Source of the DNA: an uncultured Clostridia bacterium
GTDB taxonomy: Bacteria; Bacillota; Clostridia; Oscillospirales; Acutalibacteraceae
Direction of reading: 5' to 3'
Length of the DNA: 32,321 bases
Assembly: GCA_947589485.1 (NCBI GenBank)
Contig: CANQBK010000020.1
Coordinates: forward strand, 1-32,321
Below are positions 16,824-24,010 of the stretch, piece by piece. Position numbers and translations under genes: made by a program. Numbering within the stretch: the first letter of the stretch is position 1; every line of letters begins with the position of its first letter. A model generated the notes under the pieces. It saw nothing but the letters and a program-made list of their open reading frames with translations. It was not told the DNA's origin and did no database searches.

Positions 16824-17522
16824 ATGAAACGAATTTTAACAATTTTATTTAGCCTTACGATGATTTTTTCTCTCGTAGCCTGCTCCGGTCAAAATGAGCA
16901 GAGCAGCCGGAGCTCCGGCAGTTCCAACAGCTCCACTGAGGAAATCACACCATCGGAAAACAGTTCTGAACCGACAGAGCAGCCCGACAAACCATCTGAT
17001 ACAGCATCTTCTAAAACACCGAATGAGAAAACGGCCGAGGGAAAGACGCTCGTTGTTTACTACTCTGCTACAAACAACACCGAAACAGTTGCGGGATATA
17101 TCGCGGACGCCACAGGTGCGGATATATTTGAGCTTGTTCCGGTAGAGCCTTATACCTCTGATGATCTGGACTGGACAAACAGTGACAGCCGTGTATCCCG
17201 TGAGCATGACAATGAATCCCTGCGCACCGTCGAACTGGAAAAATCCGTCCCTGACAACTGGGACGAATATGATACCGTGTTCATCGGTTACCCGATTTGG
17301 TGGGGTATCGCCGCATGGCCGACCGACACATTCGTAAAAGCCAATGATTTCACCGACAAAACCGTGATCCCGTTCTGCACTTCCTCCTCGTCCGGTCTCG
17401 GACAGAGCGGTGAACTGCTCAAAGAGGAAGCAAAAGGCGGCAACTGGCTGGAGGGTGAGCGATTCCAGTCGGGAGCAAGCGAGGACACGGTAAAAGAATG
17501 GGTAAACGGACTTGACTTATGA
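16824..17522 (+). CDS. flavodoxin-domain lipoprotein
   Basis: 232-residue protein with signal peptide and lipobox LVAC (Cys about 20), a Ser/Glu/Pro/Thr linker to about residue 70, then a full flavodoxin-like domain. The FMN phosphate loop is YYSATNNTET (from Ser81), followed by an ELVPVEPY stretch, FIGYPIWWGIAAWP with the flavin-stacking aromatic region, and a TSSSSGLG loop. It belongs to the Flavodoxin_4 type often paired with aldo/keto reductases. A membrane-anchored flavodoxin outside the cytoplasm would serve electron transfer at the surface. The start has AAAGGACGAA upstream. The stop overlaps the next gene's start (ATGA at 17519-17522), so the two are co-translated. Confidence 0.85.
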   Translation: MKRILTILFSLTMIFSLVACSGQNEQSSRSSGSSNSSTEEITPSENSSEPTEQPDKPSDTASSKTPNEKTAEGKTLVVYYSATNNTETVAGYIADATGADIFELVPVEPYTSDDLDWTNSDSRVSREHDNESLRTVELEKSVPDNWDEYDTVFIGYPIWWGIAAWPTDTFVKANDFTDKTVIPFCTSSSSGLGQSGELLKEEAKGGNWLEGERFQSGASEDTVKEWVNGLDL

Positions 17523-18463
17523 AAACGCAAACACTTTTGTCTTTGATCCTTGTACTTTGTCTGCTTCTGTCCGGCTGTACAAACCGACCGGACAGAAGTA
17601 CGTCCTCCGATAGCGAAAATTCCACCGGCACCGGCGAACCGCAAAGCAGCGAAAAACCGTTGTCAAGTGAAACTTCCACAGAGAATCCGACCGAAACGAA
17701 ATCGCAGAATCTCGGAAACGTAACAGCCGGAACCGAAACCTATCGCGGCTTTGTAATCGACAACGTATATCATTCCCAAAATGACGGGGATATTCATTAC
17801 AACGTCTATATCCCCGAAAGCTACGACGGCAGCCGTCCATACTCGCTGTTCTTCACACTTCCCGGATATGAGGGACTATATTTTCAGGGCGTGGCCCGAA
17901 ATCTGGAGGCAGAAGCATTTGGTTTTGAAGCACAGAAGTACAACGAGGAAATGATAGTCGTCGCTCCTCAACTTTCCGATTGGGGCGAAACCTCCGCAAA
18001 TCAGACCATCGCACTGCTTGAATACTTCCTTGACGCCTACAACATCGACCGCGAAAAGGTCTACGCAAACGGCTATTCGGGAGGCGGAGAGACAATGTCC
18101 CTTGTAATGGGTAAACGTCCCGAACTGTTTACCGCGTATCTTCATTGTTCTTCTCAGTGGGACGGCGACCTCGAAGTTTTGGCGCAAAGCCGAACGCCGG
18201 TATATCTTGCCATAGGTGAGGACGACGAGTATTACGGCTCCGAGCCGACCAAACGCACATATAATACCCTGCACGGACTGTATGAAAAGCAGGGGCTTAC
18301 AAACGCACAAATCGGGGAGCTCCTGGTACTGGACATCAAAGAGGACAGCTATTTTCGGGACAGAGGCATGAACAACCAGCACGGAGGCGGTGGATTATTC
18401 GCCTACGATGAGAACATTATGGGCTGGCTGTTTGGAAAGCAGATTGGAGAAGATTATGGATAG
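17519..18463 (+). CDS. alpha/beta-hydrolase lipoprotein (esterase/peptidase-like)
   Basis: 314-residue lipoprotein with lipobox LLSGC (Cys about 19) and a Ser/Thr/Glu linker to about residue 65. The hydrolase domain shows VYIPESYDG, FFTLPGYEG (oxyanion region), a nucleophile elbow NGYSGGGE with Ser187, GEDDEYYG with the acid around Asp235-236, and NNQHGGGG with His288. The layout resembles poly(hydroxyalkanoate) depolymerase/feruloyl esterase-like or prolyl-oligopeptidase-like hydrolases. The substrate is unknown. It is translationally coupled to the flavodoxin gene (4-bp overlap) and followed by an overlapping RibD-like start at 18456, so these formed one operon before that gene was truncated. 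Confidence 0.8.
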   Translation: MKTQTLLSLILVLCLLLSGCTNRPDRSTSSDSENSTGTGEPQSSEKPLSSETSTENPTETKSQNLGNVTAGTETYRGFVIDNVYHSQNDGDIHYNVYIPESYDGSRPYSLFFTLPGYEGLYFQGVARNLEAEAFGFEAQKYNEEMIVVAPQLSDWGETSANQTIALLEYFLDAYNIDREKVYANGYSGGGETMSLVMGKRPELFTAYLHCSSQWDGDLEVLAQSRTPVYLAIGEDDEYYGSEPTKRTYNTLHGLYEKQGLTNAQIGELLVLDIKEDSYFRDRGMNNQHGGGGLFAYDENIMGWLFGKQIGEDYG

Positions 18464-18629
18464 ACCGACTGTAATATGCCATATTTTAACGGCGCCGGAC
18501 GGAAAAATCGACGGGTCGTTTTTCACCGCACCGTAGACGATGCCCGCTCTGCGGAAATACGGAGAGGTGCGAAAGTTTTACGATTGCCCCGCTGCAATTT
18601 ACGGAACGACAACCATGGCGGAGGGTTAG
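18456..18629 (+). pseudogene. truncated RibD/DHFR-like reductase
   Basis: The ATG at 18456 follows GGAGA and overlaps the end of the hydrolase gene. The frame reads RPTVICHILTAPDGKIDG, SFFTAP, a TAG at 18534, then PALRKYGEVRKFYDC, AAIYGTTTMAEG and a TAG at 18627. This is the N-terminal end of the RibD C-terminal/dihydrofolate-reductase-like pyrimidine reductase family (usually about 230 residues). Only about 57 codons remain and one is a stop. The cut-off coincides with the switch from GC-rich to AT-rich DNA at about 18635, so an insertion or deletion removed the rest. Confidence 0.7.
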
Positions 18630-18658
18630 GTGTTACAAAGTAATGTTTTTTAATTATA

Positions 18659-18697
18659 GCAAGCCCTTTCATAAACTGTTAGGGCTTGCCTGATTTT
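18659..18697 (+). terminator. hairpin ahead of the split AT-rich gene
   Basis: Perfect 9-bp repeat GCAAGCCCT (18659-18667) / AGGGCTTGC (18681-18689), then CTGATTTT. It could terminate transcription of the esterase/flavodoxin operon or act as a leader hairpin for the gene starting at 18710, whose GGAGG follows directly. Confidence 0.55.
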
Positions 18698-18709
18698 ATG
18701 GAGGAAAAT

Positions 18710-19069
18710 ATGTCATTAATTTCGATTTTTAATAATATCTACACAAATGAATTGTCAAGTTATGGTTTCCGGAGGCTGAAAGGTATGGCTTGTTTTGGAA
18801 GAATAATAAACAATGATATATTTCAGTATGTTATGCCAATAAACAGAAAATCATTAGAAAAAAATAAAAAAAGATTTACAATCGTATCAGGTATTTTTAC
18901 TGTATATAGTCCTGCTCTAAATAAGGAACTGTTTGAAAACTATGGCAACTTCTTTACCGATTTTGAGTTTATGGATTGTTTGCCGCATACAGAATTAATA
19001 AGACTATGTGATTTAAGTTATAACACACAATCCATTCAAACTGTTGGTGACATACTCCCCCACCTATAG
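18710..19069 (+). pseudogene. N-terminal half of a split gene (DUF4304-like)
   Basis: The start at ATG 18710 is fixed by TGGAGGAAAAT. The 119-codon frame reads a small soluble protein (SLISIFNNIYTNELSSYGF, ACFGRIINNDIFQYVMP) with a general likeness to DUF4304-type proteins. At about 19048 it runs into the palindromic mini-element and ends as D-I-L-P-H-L. The rest of the protein continues in another frame after the element (19101-19512). The AT-rich composition contrasts with the GC-rich operons on both sides, so the gene is a separate arrival. Confidence 0.55.
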
Positions 19070-19100
19070 AGGTGGGGGACTTCTTGCCCATATAGGTTAA
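19048..19100 (-). mobile_element. 53-bp palindromic IS200/IS605-derived mini-element
   Basis: On the minus strand it reads TTTAACCTA, CAAGAAGTCCCC, then a hairpin CCCCCACCT-CTAT-AGGTGGGGG, then AGTATGTCA. The left part matches the left end (23583-23615) and the right part matches the right end (23915-23940) of the IS605-type remnant elsewhere in the window. It is thus both ends of such an element joined with nothing between: a palindrome-associated element (PATE/MITE). It interrupts the gene 18710-19512. The borders are estimated from the shared sequence. Confidence 0.65.
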
Positions 19101-19107
19101 ACAATCT

Positions 19108-19512
19108 TTGAAAGGGTTTAAATCAGTTATGCTCCCATATCTAAATCAAATTATAACATTAAATGATTATATCGGTTATTGTAGACAGATGAAGATTTCT
19201 TTACTAAAGAATGCTGAACAAATGTGGGGAGATTCTATACTATTGCTAAAAACAAATAATCATGATAATTTCATAGACGACTATAATAAGATATGTGCTT
19301 TGTTACTGAGGGAACAGTATAATAACAACACAAATGACCCGGATTTTATTCGAACAAAGAAAATATACTATGATGCAATTGTTGTAGAGATTGCTCAATC
19401 AAGAGATAGGGTTTATAATGATAATGGTTTGTATGAACAAGCAATGGAATTAACGGAGAAAAGAAAGAAACATAATTCCGCAATATTAAAATCTTATGGA
19501 TTTGATATTTAA
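19108..19512 (+). pseudogene. C-terminal half of the split gene
   Basis: A 134-codon frame beginning with a TTG-type codon at 19108 and without a ribosome-binding site. It reads as a helical soluble protein (MLPYLNQIITLNDYIGYC, EQMWGDSILLLKTNNHD, LYEQAMELTEKRKKHNSA). It is in a different frame from the upstream half (18710-19069), and the mini-element lies exactly between them. Joined, they would make a protein of about 240 residues. It probably is not expressed now unless reinitiation occurs. Confidence 0.5.
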
Positions 19513-19556
19513 CCTCTTGTGGGCGGGTATTTTTATGAGTTCTAACTTGAGGTCAT

Positions 19557-19606
19557 AACTGCTGAACCAACCGAGACTTCTGTTATCCGGCAAAGCAGGC
19601 TAAAAT
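19557..19606 (+). promoter_or_regulatory. shared upstream element and -10 box, copy 3
   Basis: AAC-N3-T-N-AAC-N-AA-N2-GAGACTTC at 19557-19580, 20 bp, TAAAAT at 19601-19606. It lies 36 bp before the first aldo/keto reductase start and would drive the four-gene operon that follows. Confidence 0.6.
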
Positions 19607-19641
19607 AGAATTACAAACAAATCCCACAGGAGGTATAAATT

Positions 19642-20481
19642 ATGGAATACATTACACTCAATAACGGAATCAAAATGCCTATGGCCGGAATCGGCGTGTT
19701 TATGATGTCCCCTGCCGAAGCGGAGGCTTCAGTGGAAAGCGCACTTAAAAGCGGTGTTCGCCTAATCGACACGGCAAACGGCTACATGAATGAGAGCGGC
19801 ACCGGTCGCGGTATCAAAAAGAGCGGTGTCAATAGAGAGGACATTTTCCTTGTCACCAAGCTGTGGCCTACGGTCTATGAAAAGGAAACGGCGGTAGACG
19901 AAACACTTTCCCGTCTCGGCACAGACTACATCGACTTGCTTTTCCTGCACCAGCCCACAGCCAACTGGCGTGAGGGCTATCGGAACATCGAAAAGGCGGT
20001 CAAGGCAGGCAAGGTAAAAGCCATCGGGCTTTCAAACTTTCCCGATGAGTTGCTCCGAGAAGCTATCGACACCATGGAACTTAACCCTCAAGTGGTTCAA
20101 GTGGAAGCGCACCCGTACTACCCGCAGACCGAACTGAAAAAGATTCTTGCCGAGACAGGCATGGGGCTTATGGCATGGTATCCGCTGGGTCACGGCGACA
20201 AGAGTCTGCGTGAAGAACCGATATTCACGGAGCTTGCGAAAAAGTACGGAAAGACCAACGCACAGATCATTCTGCGCTGGCACATTCAAAGTGGTAATGT
20301 GGTGATTCCCGGCTCCAAGAATCCCGATCATATCCGTGATAATTTTAATATCTTTGACTTTGTCCTCTCCGATGAGGATATGGTGCAGATTGCAAAGGTA
20401 AACAAAAATAAGAGGTATTACATGGCAACGCCGGAAATGCTGACCGCCTACGCAAATATGGAGCTGCAGCCTGACCTTTGA
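19642..20481 (+). CDS. aldo/keto reductase (AKR, 2,5-diketogluconate reductase-like)
   Basis: 279-residue NADPH-dependent carbonyl reductase with a TIM-barrel fold. The catalytic tetrad is complete: Asp43 (LIDTANGY), Tyr48, Lys73 (LVTKLWP) and His103 (FLHQP). GLSNF and the C-terminal VIPGSKNPDHIRDN segment, which binds the 2'-phosphate of NADPH, are present. AGGAGG precedes the ATG. It is first in an operon with a second AKR (33 bp later), an iron alcohol dehydrogenase and a DUF4405 membrane protein. The set suggests aldehyde/ketone detoxification or sugar-derivative reduction. The substrate cannot be inferred. Confidence 0.92.
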   Translation: MEYITLNNGIKMPMAGIGVFMMSPAEAEASVESALKSGVRLIDTANGYMNESGTGRGIKKSGVNREDIFLVTKLWPTVYEKETAVDETLSRLGTDYIDLLFLHQPTANWREGYRNIEKAVKAGKVKAIGLSNFPDELLREAIDTMELNPQVVQVEAHPYYPQTELKKILAETGMGLMAWYPLGHGDKSLREEPIFTELAKKYGKTNAQIILRWHIQSGNVVIPGSKNPDHIRDNFNIFDFVLSDEDMVQIAKVNKNKRYYMATPEMLTAYANMELQPDL

Positions 20482-20514
20482 TTTAAGCCGAAACTTTACA
20501 GGAGGGAGTTTATC

Positions 20515-21363
20515 ATGGAATACACGATATTGAACAACGGTGTAAAAATGCCCATGGAGGGCTTCGGCGTCTTTCAAGTGCGTGACCCGAAGGAATGCGA
20601 ACAGGCGGTTATGGACGCTATCAGCGTGGGGTACCGGCTGATCGATACAGCGGCGTCCTACGGAAACGAGGAAGCGGTTGGCGCGGCTCTCAAAAAGAGC
20701 GGAGCCTGCCGTGACGACCTGTTTATCACCACAAAGCTGTGGGTATCTGATACAAGCTATGAGGGTGCAAAGAAAGCATTTGAAGATTCTCTAAAAAAGC
20801 TGGGACTGGAATACCTTGATCTGTATCTCCTTCATCAGCCTATGGGAGATTACTACGGCGCATGGAAAGCCATAGAGGAATTATACAAGGAAGGTGTGAT
20901 TCGTGCTATTGGCGTGTGCAATTTCTATCCCCATGTGCTGGCGGATTTCTGTGAGACAGTGGAAGTCCTGCCCATGGTGAATCAGGTAGAACTGCATCCG
21001 TTCTTTCAGCAGCCGGACGCGCTTTCCCTTATGAAAGAATACGAAGTACAGCCGGAAGCGTGGGGGCCGTTTGCCGAGGGCAAGCACGGTATCTTCACTC
21101 ACCCGCTACTGACGGAGATTGGCGCAAAATACGGCAAATCACCCGCCCAAGTCGCTTTGCGTTGGAACGTGCAGCGGGGCGTTGTCGTTATCCCGAAATC
21201 CACTCATCGGGAACGCATGGTGCAGAATTTGGATATTTGGAATTTCACACTCACCGAGGAAGAAATGGTACGCATTTCGGCTCTTGACATCGGTCATAGC
21301 GAGATCGTCAACCATTTCGATCCGAACTTTGTCCGAGCGCTCCACGGACGTTTCGCCGGATAA
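20515..21363 (+). CDS. aldo/keto reductase, second copy
   Basis: 282-residue AKR, paralogous to the preceding gene but clearly diverged, so an old duplication. The tetrad is complete: Asp44, Tyr49 (ASYGNE), Lys74 (TTKLW) and His107 (LLHQP). GVCNF and VVIPKSTHRERMVQN are the usual cofactor segments. CAGGAGGGAG precedes the ATG, and the alcohol dehydrogenase begins 11 bp after its stop. Two AKRs in a row with an ADH fit a broad-range cytosolic carbonyl-reducing operon. Confidence 0.92.
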   Translation: MEYTILNNGVKMPMEGFGVFQVRDPKECEQAVMDAISVGYRLIDTAASYGNEEAVGAALKKSGACRDDLFITTKLWVSDTSYEGAKKAFEDSLKKLGLEYLDLYLLHQPMGDYYGAWKAIEELYKEGVIRAIGVCNFYPHVLADFCETVEVLPMVNQVELHPFFQQPDALSLMKEYEVQPEAWGPFAEGKHGIFTHPLLTEIGAKYGKSPAQVALRWNVQRGVVVIPKSTHRERMVQNLDIWNFTLTEEEMVRISALDIGHSEIVNHFDPNFVRALHGRFAG

Positions 21364-21374
21364 AGGAGGCTGTT

Positions 21375-22535
21375 ATGAACACATTTGCATACCGTTATCC
21401 CGTAACGGTTTATTTTGGAGAAAAAGCGGCAGAAAAAAATCTGCCCTCAGAGCTTAAAAAGGTCGGCAAAAATGTAATGCTGGCCTATGGCGGCGGTTCC
21501 GTCAAAAAGAACGGCGTTTACGATGAACTGATGAATCTGCTCACCACTGCCGGAAAGAACGTCACTGAATTTACCGACATTATGTCCAACCCCACATACG
21601 CCAAAGTGCAGGAGGGCGCTCGTCTTGCCCGTGAAAGCAAGATTGATTTCATTTTAGCCGTGGGCGGCGGCAGCGTCATCGACTGCTGCAAAGTCGTTTC
21701 GGCTCAGGCAAAAACGGACGATGATCTGTGGGAACTGGAAACCGTGAAGCACGGCAGTCCTGCGGACTTTATCCCTATGGGTGCGGTGGTGACAGCTTTT
21801 GGCACCGGTGCGGAAATGAATAACGGTGCAGTCATCACTAATGAGGAAAAGAAGGTCAAAGGCCCTCTGTGGGGCGCATTTTACGATTTTGCCATTCTTG
21901 ATCCGACTTATACTATGACTATGCCCATAAATCAGGTAATCTCCGGCTCTTTTGATGCGCTTTCTCACTGCATGGAAACCTATATGGGAACACCGAGGGA
22001 AACGAATCTTTCTGATGAGATCAACGAAGCCTGTCAGCGCAATATTATCCGCAACCTTCGGGCGACACTGAAAAACCCACAGGATATAGAGGTGCGGAGC
22101 GAGCTTGTGTGGGCGTCGGCTATGGGCGAAAACGGGATACTTAAAATCGGCAAGGTCACGGATTTTCAGGCACATATGCTGGAACACCAGCTCGGTGCAT
22201 ACACAGACTGCAACCACGGACAAGGTCTGGCGGTGATCCATCCTGTTCTATACCGTTATATGCTTTCGGAGGCCGCACCGCAGTTTGCCCGCCTCGCCGT
22301 CAATGTGTGGGGCGTCGATCCTGTCGGAAAGACGGAAACAGATCTGGCAAACGCTTTTCTCGACGCTCTGGCGTCGTTCATTAAAGAAGTCGGTCTGCCG
22401 ACGACGTTTACGGAAATGGGTATTTCGGCAGACACAGACTATGTGGCAATCGCAGACAGCACCGTTCTTACCGGTGGCTGCTGCAAAAAATTCACAAAAG
22501 ACGAGCTGCTTGCAGTTCTTTATGCGTGCAGATAG
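21375..22535 (+). CDS. iron-containing alcohol dehydrogenase, YqhD/butanol dehydrogenase type
   Basis: 386-residue group III (metal-dependent) alcohol dehydrogenase that reduces aldehydes with NAD(P)H. The N-terminal Rossmann-like part shows AYGGGSVKKNG and GGGSVIDCCK. The metal ligands are Asp194, His198 (DALSHCMETY), His267 (AHMLEH) and His281 (CNHGQGLA), the same positions I recall for E. coli YqhD, with GQGLA completing the family signature. GGAGG precedes the ATG 11 bp after the second AKR. The stop codon directly abuts the next ATG (TAGATG), so the downstream membrane protein is translationally coupled. Confidence 0.93.
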   Translation: MNTFAYRYPVTVYFGEKAAEKNLPSELKKVGKNVMLAYGGGSVKKNGVYDELMNLLTTAGKNVTEFTDIMSNPTYAKVQEGARLARESKIDFILAVGGGSVIDCCKVVSAQAKTDDDLWELETVKHGSPADFIPMGAVVTAFGTGAEMNNGAVITNEEKKVKGPLWGAFYDFAILDPTYTMTMPINQVISGSFDALSHCMETYMGTPRETNLSDEINEACQRNIIRNLRATLKNPQDIEVRSELVWASAMGENGILKIGKVTDFQAHMLEHQLGAYTDCNHGQGLAVIHPVLYRYMLSEAAPQFARLAVNVWGVDPVGKTETDLANAFLDALASFIKEVGLPTTFTEMGISADTDYVAIADSTVLTGGCCKKFTKDELLAVLYACR

Positions 22536-23210
22536 ATGAAAACAAAACAAATTGTGAAAATCCTGACCAATGTTTCTATGACTGTCCTGCTTCTCCTCCT
22601 AATGGCGTACTCCATTATAGGCGAAGCGGCTCACGAATGGCTTGGCGTCGGCATATTCCTGCTTTTTGTCCTGCATCATATTTTGAACTTAAAATGGTAC
22701 AGAAACCTCTTTCGTGGGAAATATCCGCCGATTCGTGTATTCGGAACGGTGATGGTGCTGCTTGTGCTTCTTTCTATGGCGGGCTCTATGATAAGCGGTG
22801 TTTTACTGTCCCGCTATGTGTTTCGCCTTGACGTACACAGCTTCAGCACAGTCCTACGGACGGTTCATATACTCTCGGCCTATTGGGGATTTGTATTTTT
22901 ATCTCTGCACCTTGGACTGCACTGGGGTGGGATCATGAGTATAGCAAGAAAGCTCACAAAAAAGCGCTCGAAATTACGAAAATGGACGCTGCGCAGTATG
23001 GCGGCCTCGATTGCCGCGTATGGAGCGTATGCGTTCGTGAAACGAGATTTCGTAAATTATATGCTCCTGCGGTATCATTTCGTTTTCTTTGATTTTGATG
23101 AATCGCTTATACTATTCCTTATGGACTATGTTGCTATTATGGGGCTGTTCGTTTGCATCGGGTATTACTTCGCAACTATGCTCGTTCAAAAAGGCAAACG
23201 AAAAACTTAA
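22536..23210 (+). CDS. DUF4405-type membrane protein
   Basis: 224-residue integral membrane protein with about four to five hydrophobic segments (around residues 10-30, 37-52, 67-90, 108-128, 185-213). It contains His residues typical of DUF4405/cytochrome b561-like proteins: AAHEWLG, LHHILNLKWYRN and HILSAYWGF-HLGLHWG. The His placement suggests heme binding or quinone-linked electron transfer, which is inference. It starts immediately after the alcohol dehydrogenase stop. Linkage of such proteins with flavodoxin and AKR genes fits a membrane redox role in the same regulon. The operon ends in two hairpins at 23288-23367. Confidence 0.8.
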   Translation: MKTKQIVKILTNVSMTVLLLLLMAYSIIGEAAHEWLGVGIFLLFVLHHILNLKWYRNLFRGKYPPIRVFGTVMVLLVLLSMAGSMISGVLLSRYVFRLDVHSFSTVLRTVHILSAYWGFVFLSLHLGLHWGGIMSIARKLTKKRSKLRKWTLRSMAASIAAYGAYAFVKRDFVNYMLLRYHFVFFDFDESLILFLMDYVAIMGLFVCIGYYFATMLVQKGKRKT

Positions 23211-23287
23211 ATTATCAGAAAAAACAAATACGGTTGTCTGTAAAGTGTTTGGTGGAAGTTTTGTACTTTTCATTTTGCAAATGACCG

Positions 23288-23313
23288 AAAACAAGACAAT
23301 GGTGTCTTGTTTT
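23288..23313 (+). terminator. first hairpin terminator of the AKR/ADH operon
   Basis: AAAACAAGACA-ATGG-TGTCTTGTTTT, a perfect 11-bp stem with 4-nt loop ending in T4, 78 bp after the DUF4405 stop. Confidence 0.75.
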
Positions 23314-23318
23314 ACAAA

Positions 23319-23366
23319 AAGGCAAAAGGGCAATCTGCTTTGTGTGGGTATGCCCTTTTGCCTTTC
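23319..23366 (+). terminator. second, longer inverted repeat terminator
   Basis: AAGGCAAAAGGGCA (23319-23332) and TGCCCTTTTGCCTT (23351-23364) form a perfect 14-bp stem with an 18-nt loop, flanked by A and T tracts, so it can work on either strand. Confidence 0.7.
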
Positions 23367-23378
23367 ATATATTTCTGA

Positions 23379-23618
23379 ATGAAAAAAGAAAATGCTTTTG
23401 ACGGTCTTTTGCAGTTTTATATGCAGGCAACCGAAAAGTATAAACATTATCCGCCTGTATGTGAAAAGTTAAAACGCCGATTACCCGACAGAGAAAATTT
23501 TTTTAAAAAATTTTTAAAATTTACTATCCAAACGATGTTTTTATTAGTCTATATAAATGACCGGGCAGGAAACGATTTTTATTTTAACCTAAACGGTCAA
23601 GAAGTCCCCTACCTCTAA
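23379..23618 (+). pseudogene. hypothetical gene fragment cut by the IS605-type element
   Basis: A 79-codon frame from an ATG without ribosome-binding site. The protein is basic with a short hydrophobic stretch (FTIQTMFLLVYI). Its last about 12 codons (from NLNGQEV) lie inside the left end of the mobile element, so the natural C-terminus is missing. No family recognised. It could be the start of a gene destroyed by insertion. Confidence 0.3.
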
Positions 23619-23713
23619 GGCGGTGTAGTGAATTGCGCGCCGGCCGCAAGGCTGACTTTTTATTGACTTACGATTCTGTTTATGTTATCTTTGTGATAAA
23701 GAGGTGAAAAGCA

Positions 23714-23848
23714 ATGAATAAAGTCTATAAATTTAGTATATATCCGAATAAAGAGCAAAGCACATTGATTGAAAAGACATTCGGCTGTGTCAAATTTATC
23801 TACAATATATTGAAATCAAAACAAGAACCGTTTGATACACGGGGTTAG
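23714..23848 (+). pseudogene. tnpB N-terminal fragment
   Basis: AAAGAGGTGAAAAGCA provides a ribosome-binding site for the ATG at 23714. The 44 codons (KVYKFSIYPNKEQ, TLIEKTFGCVKFIYN) match the helix-turn-helix start of TnpB/OrfB proteins of IS200/IS605 elements. The frame then passes the deletion point and stops at 23846. The RuvC nuclease core and zinc finger are gone, so no RNA-guided nuclease is made. Confidence 0.75.
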
Positions 23849-23940
23849 CTCGCTTATGCTTAGTACATTGGTACTATCGAACGAGAACCAGGCCTGACGG
23901 AGTTGAGAAACTCCAACCCCTTTAGGTGGGGAGTATGTCA
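23849..23940 (+). ncRNA. omegaRNA-like right-end structure
   Basis: Just before the element's right end the sequence can form CTCG...CGAG (23849-23852/23882-23885) enclosing AGTAC-ATTG-GTACT, then GGAGTT-GAGA-AACTCC (23899-23914), then CCCC-TTTA-GGTGGGG, ending at AGTATGTCA. TnpB-associated guide (omega) RNAs are encoded at exactly this place, with the guide drawn from the DNA beyond the right end (here CTTGATAGGC...). Its function is inferred. With tnpB deleted, it could act only with a TnpB supplied from elsewhere. Confidence 0.45.
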
Positions 23941-24010
23941 CTTGATAGGCTACTCGTTTTGTTTATCCGTAATTTTAGTAAAATAAAAAACGTAAGTCAG
24001 GAGAATTGCA

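Larger units (their letters stand above)
23583..23940 (+). mobile_element. IS605-type (tnpB) element with large internal deletion
   Basis: About 358 bp. The left end TTTAACCTA...CAAGAAGTCCCC (23582-23609) is shared with the 53-bp mini-element at 19048-19100. Inside are only the first 44 codons of tnpB, followed by a structured segment, and the right end GGGGAGTATGTCA (23928-23940) is shared with the same mini-element. Element ends are retained but no transposase, so it would depend on an enzyme elsewhere. The borders are deduced by comparing the two copies. Confidence 0.7.

Noticed and set aside
20032-22550. Long minus-strand frames under the AKR and ADH genes
   Set aside because: Shadows of GC-rich coding sequence; the plus-strand genes have full catalytic motifs.
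23288-23366. Two adjacent inverted repeats as a possible riboswitch or regulatory RNA
   Set aside because: They lie just after an operon, are simple perfect stems with T tracts, and are best read as terminators.
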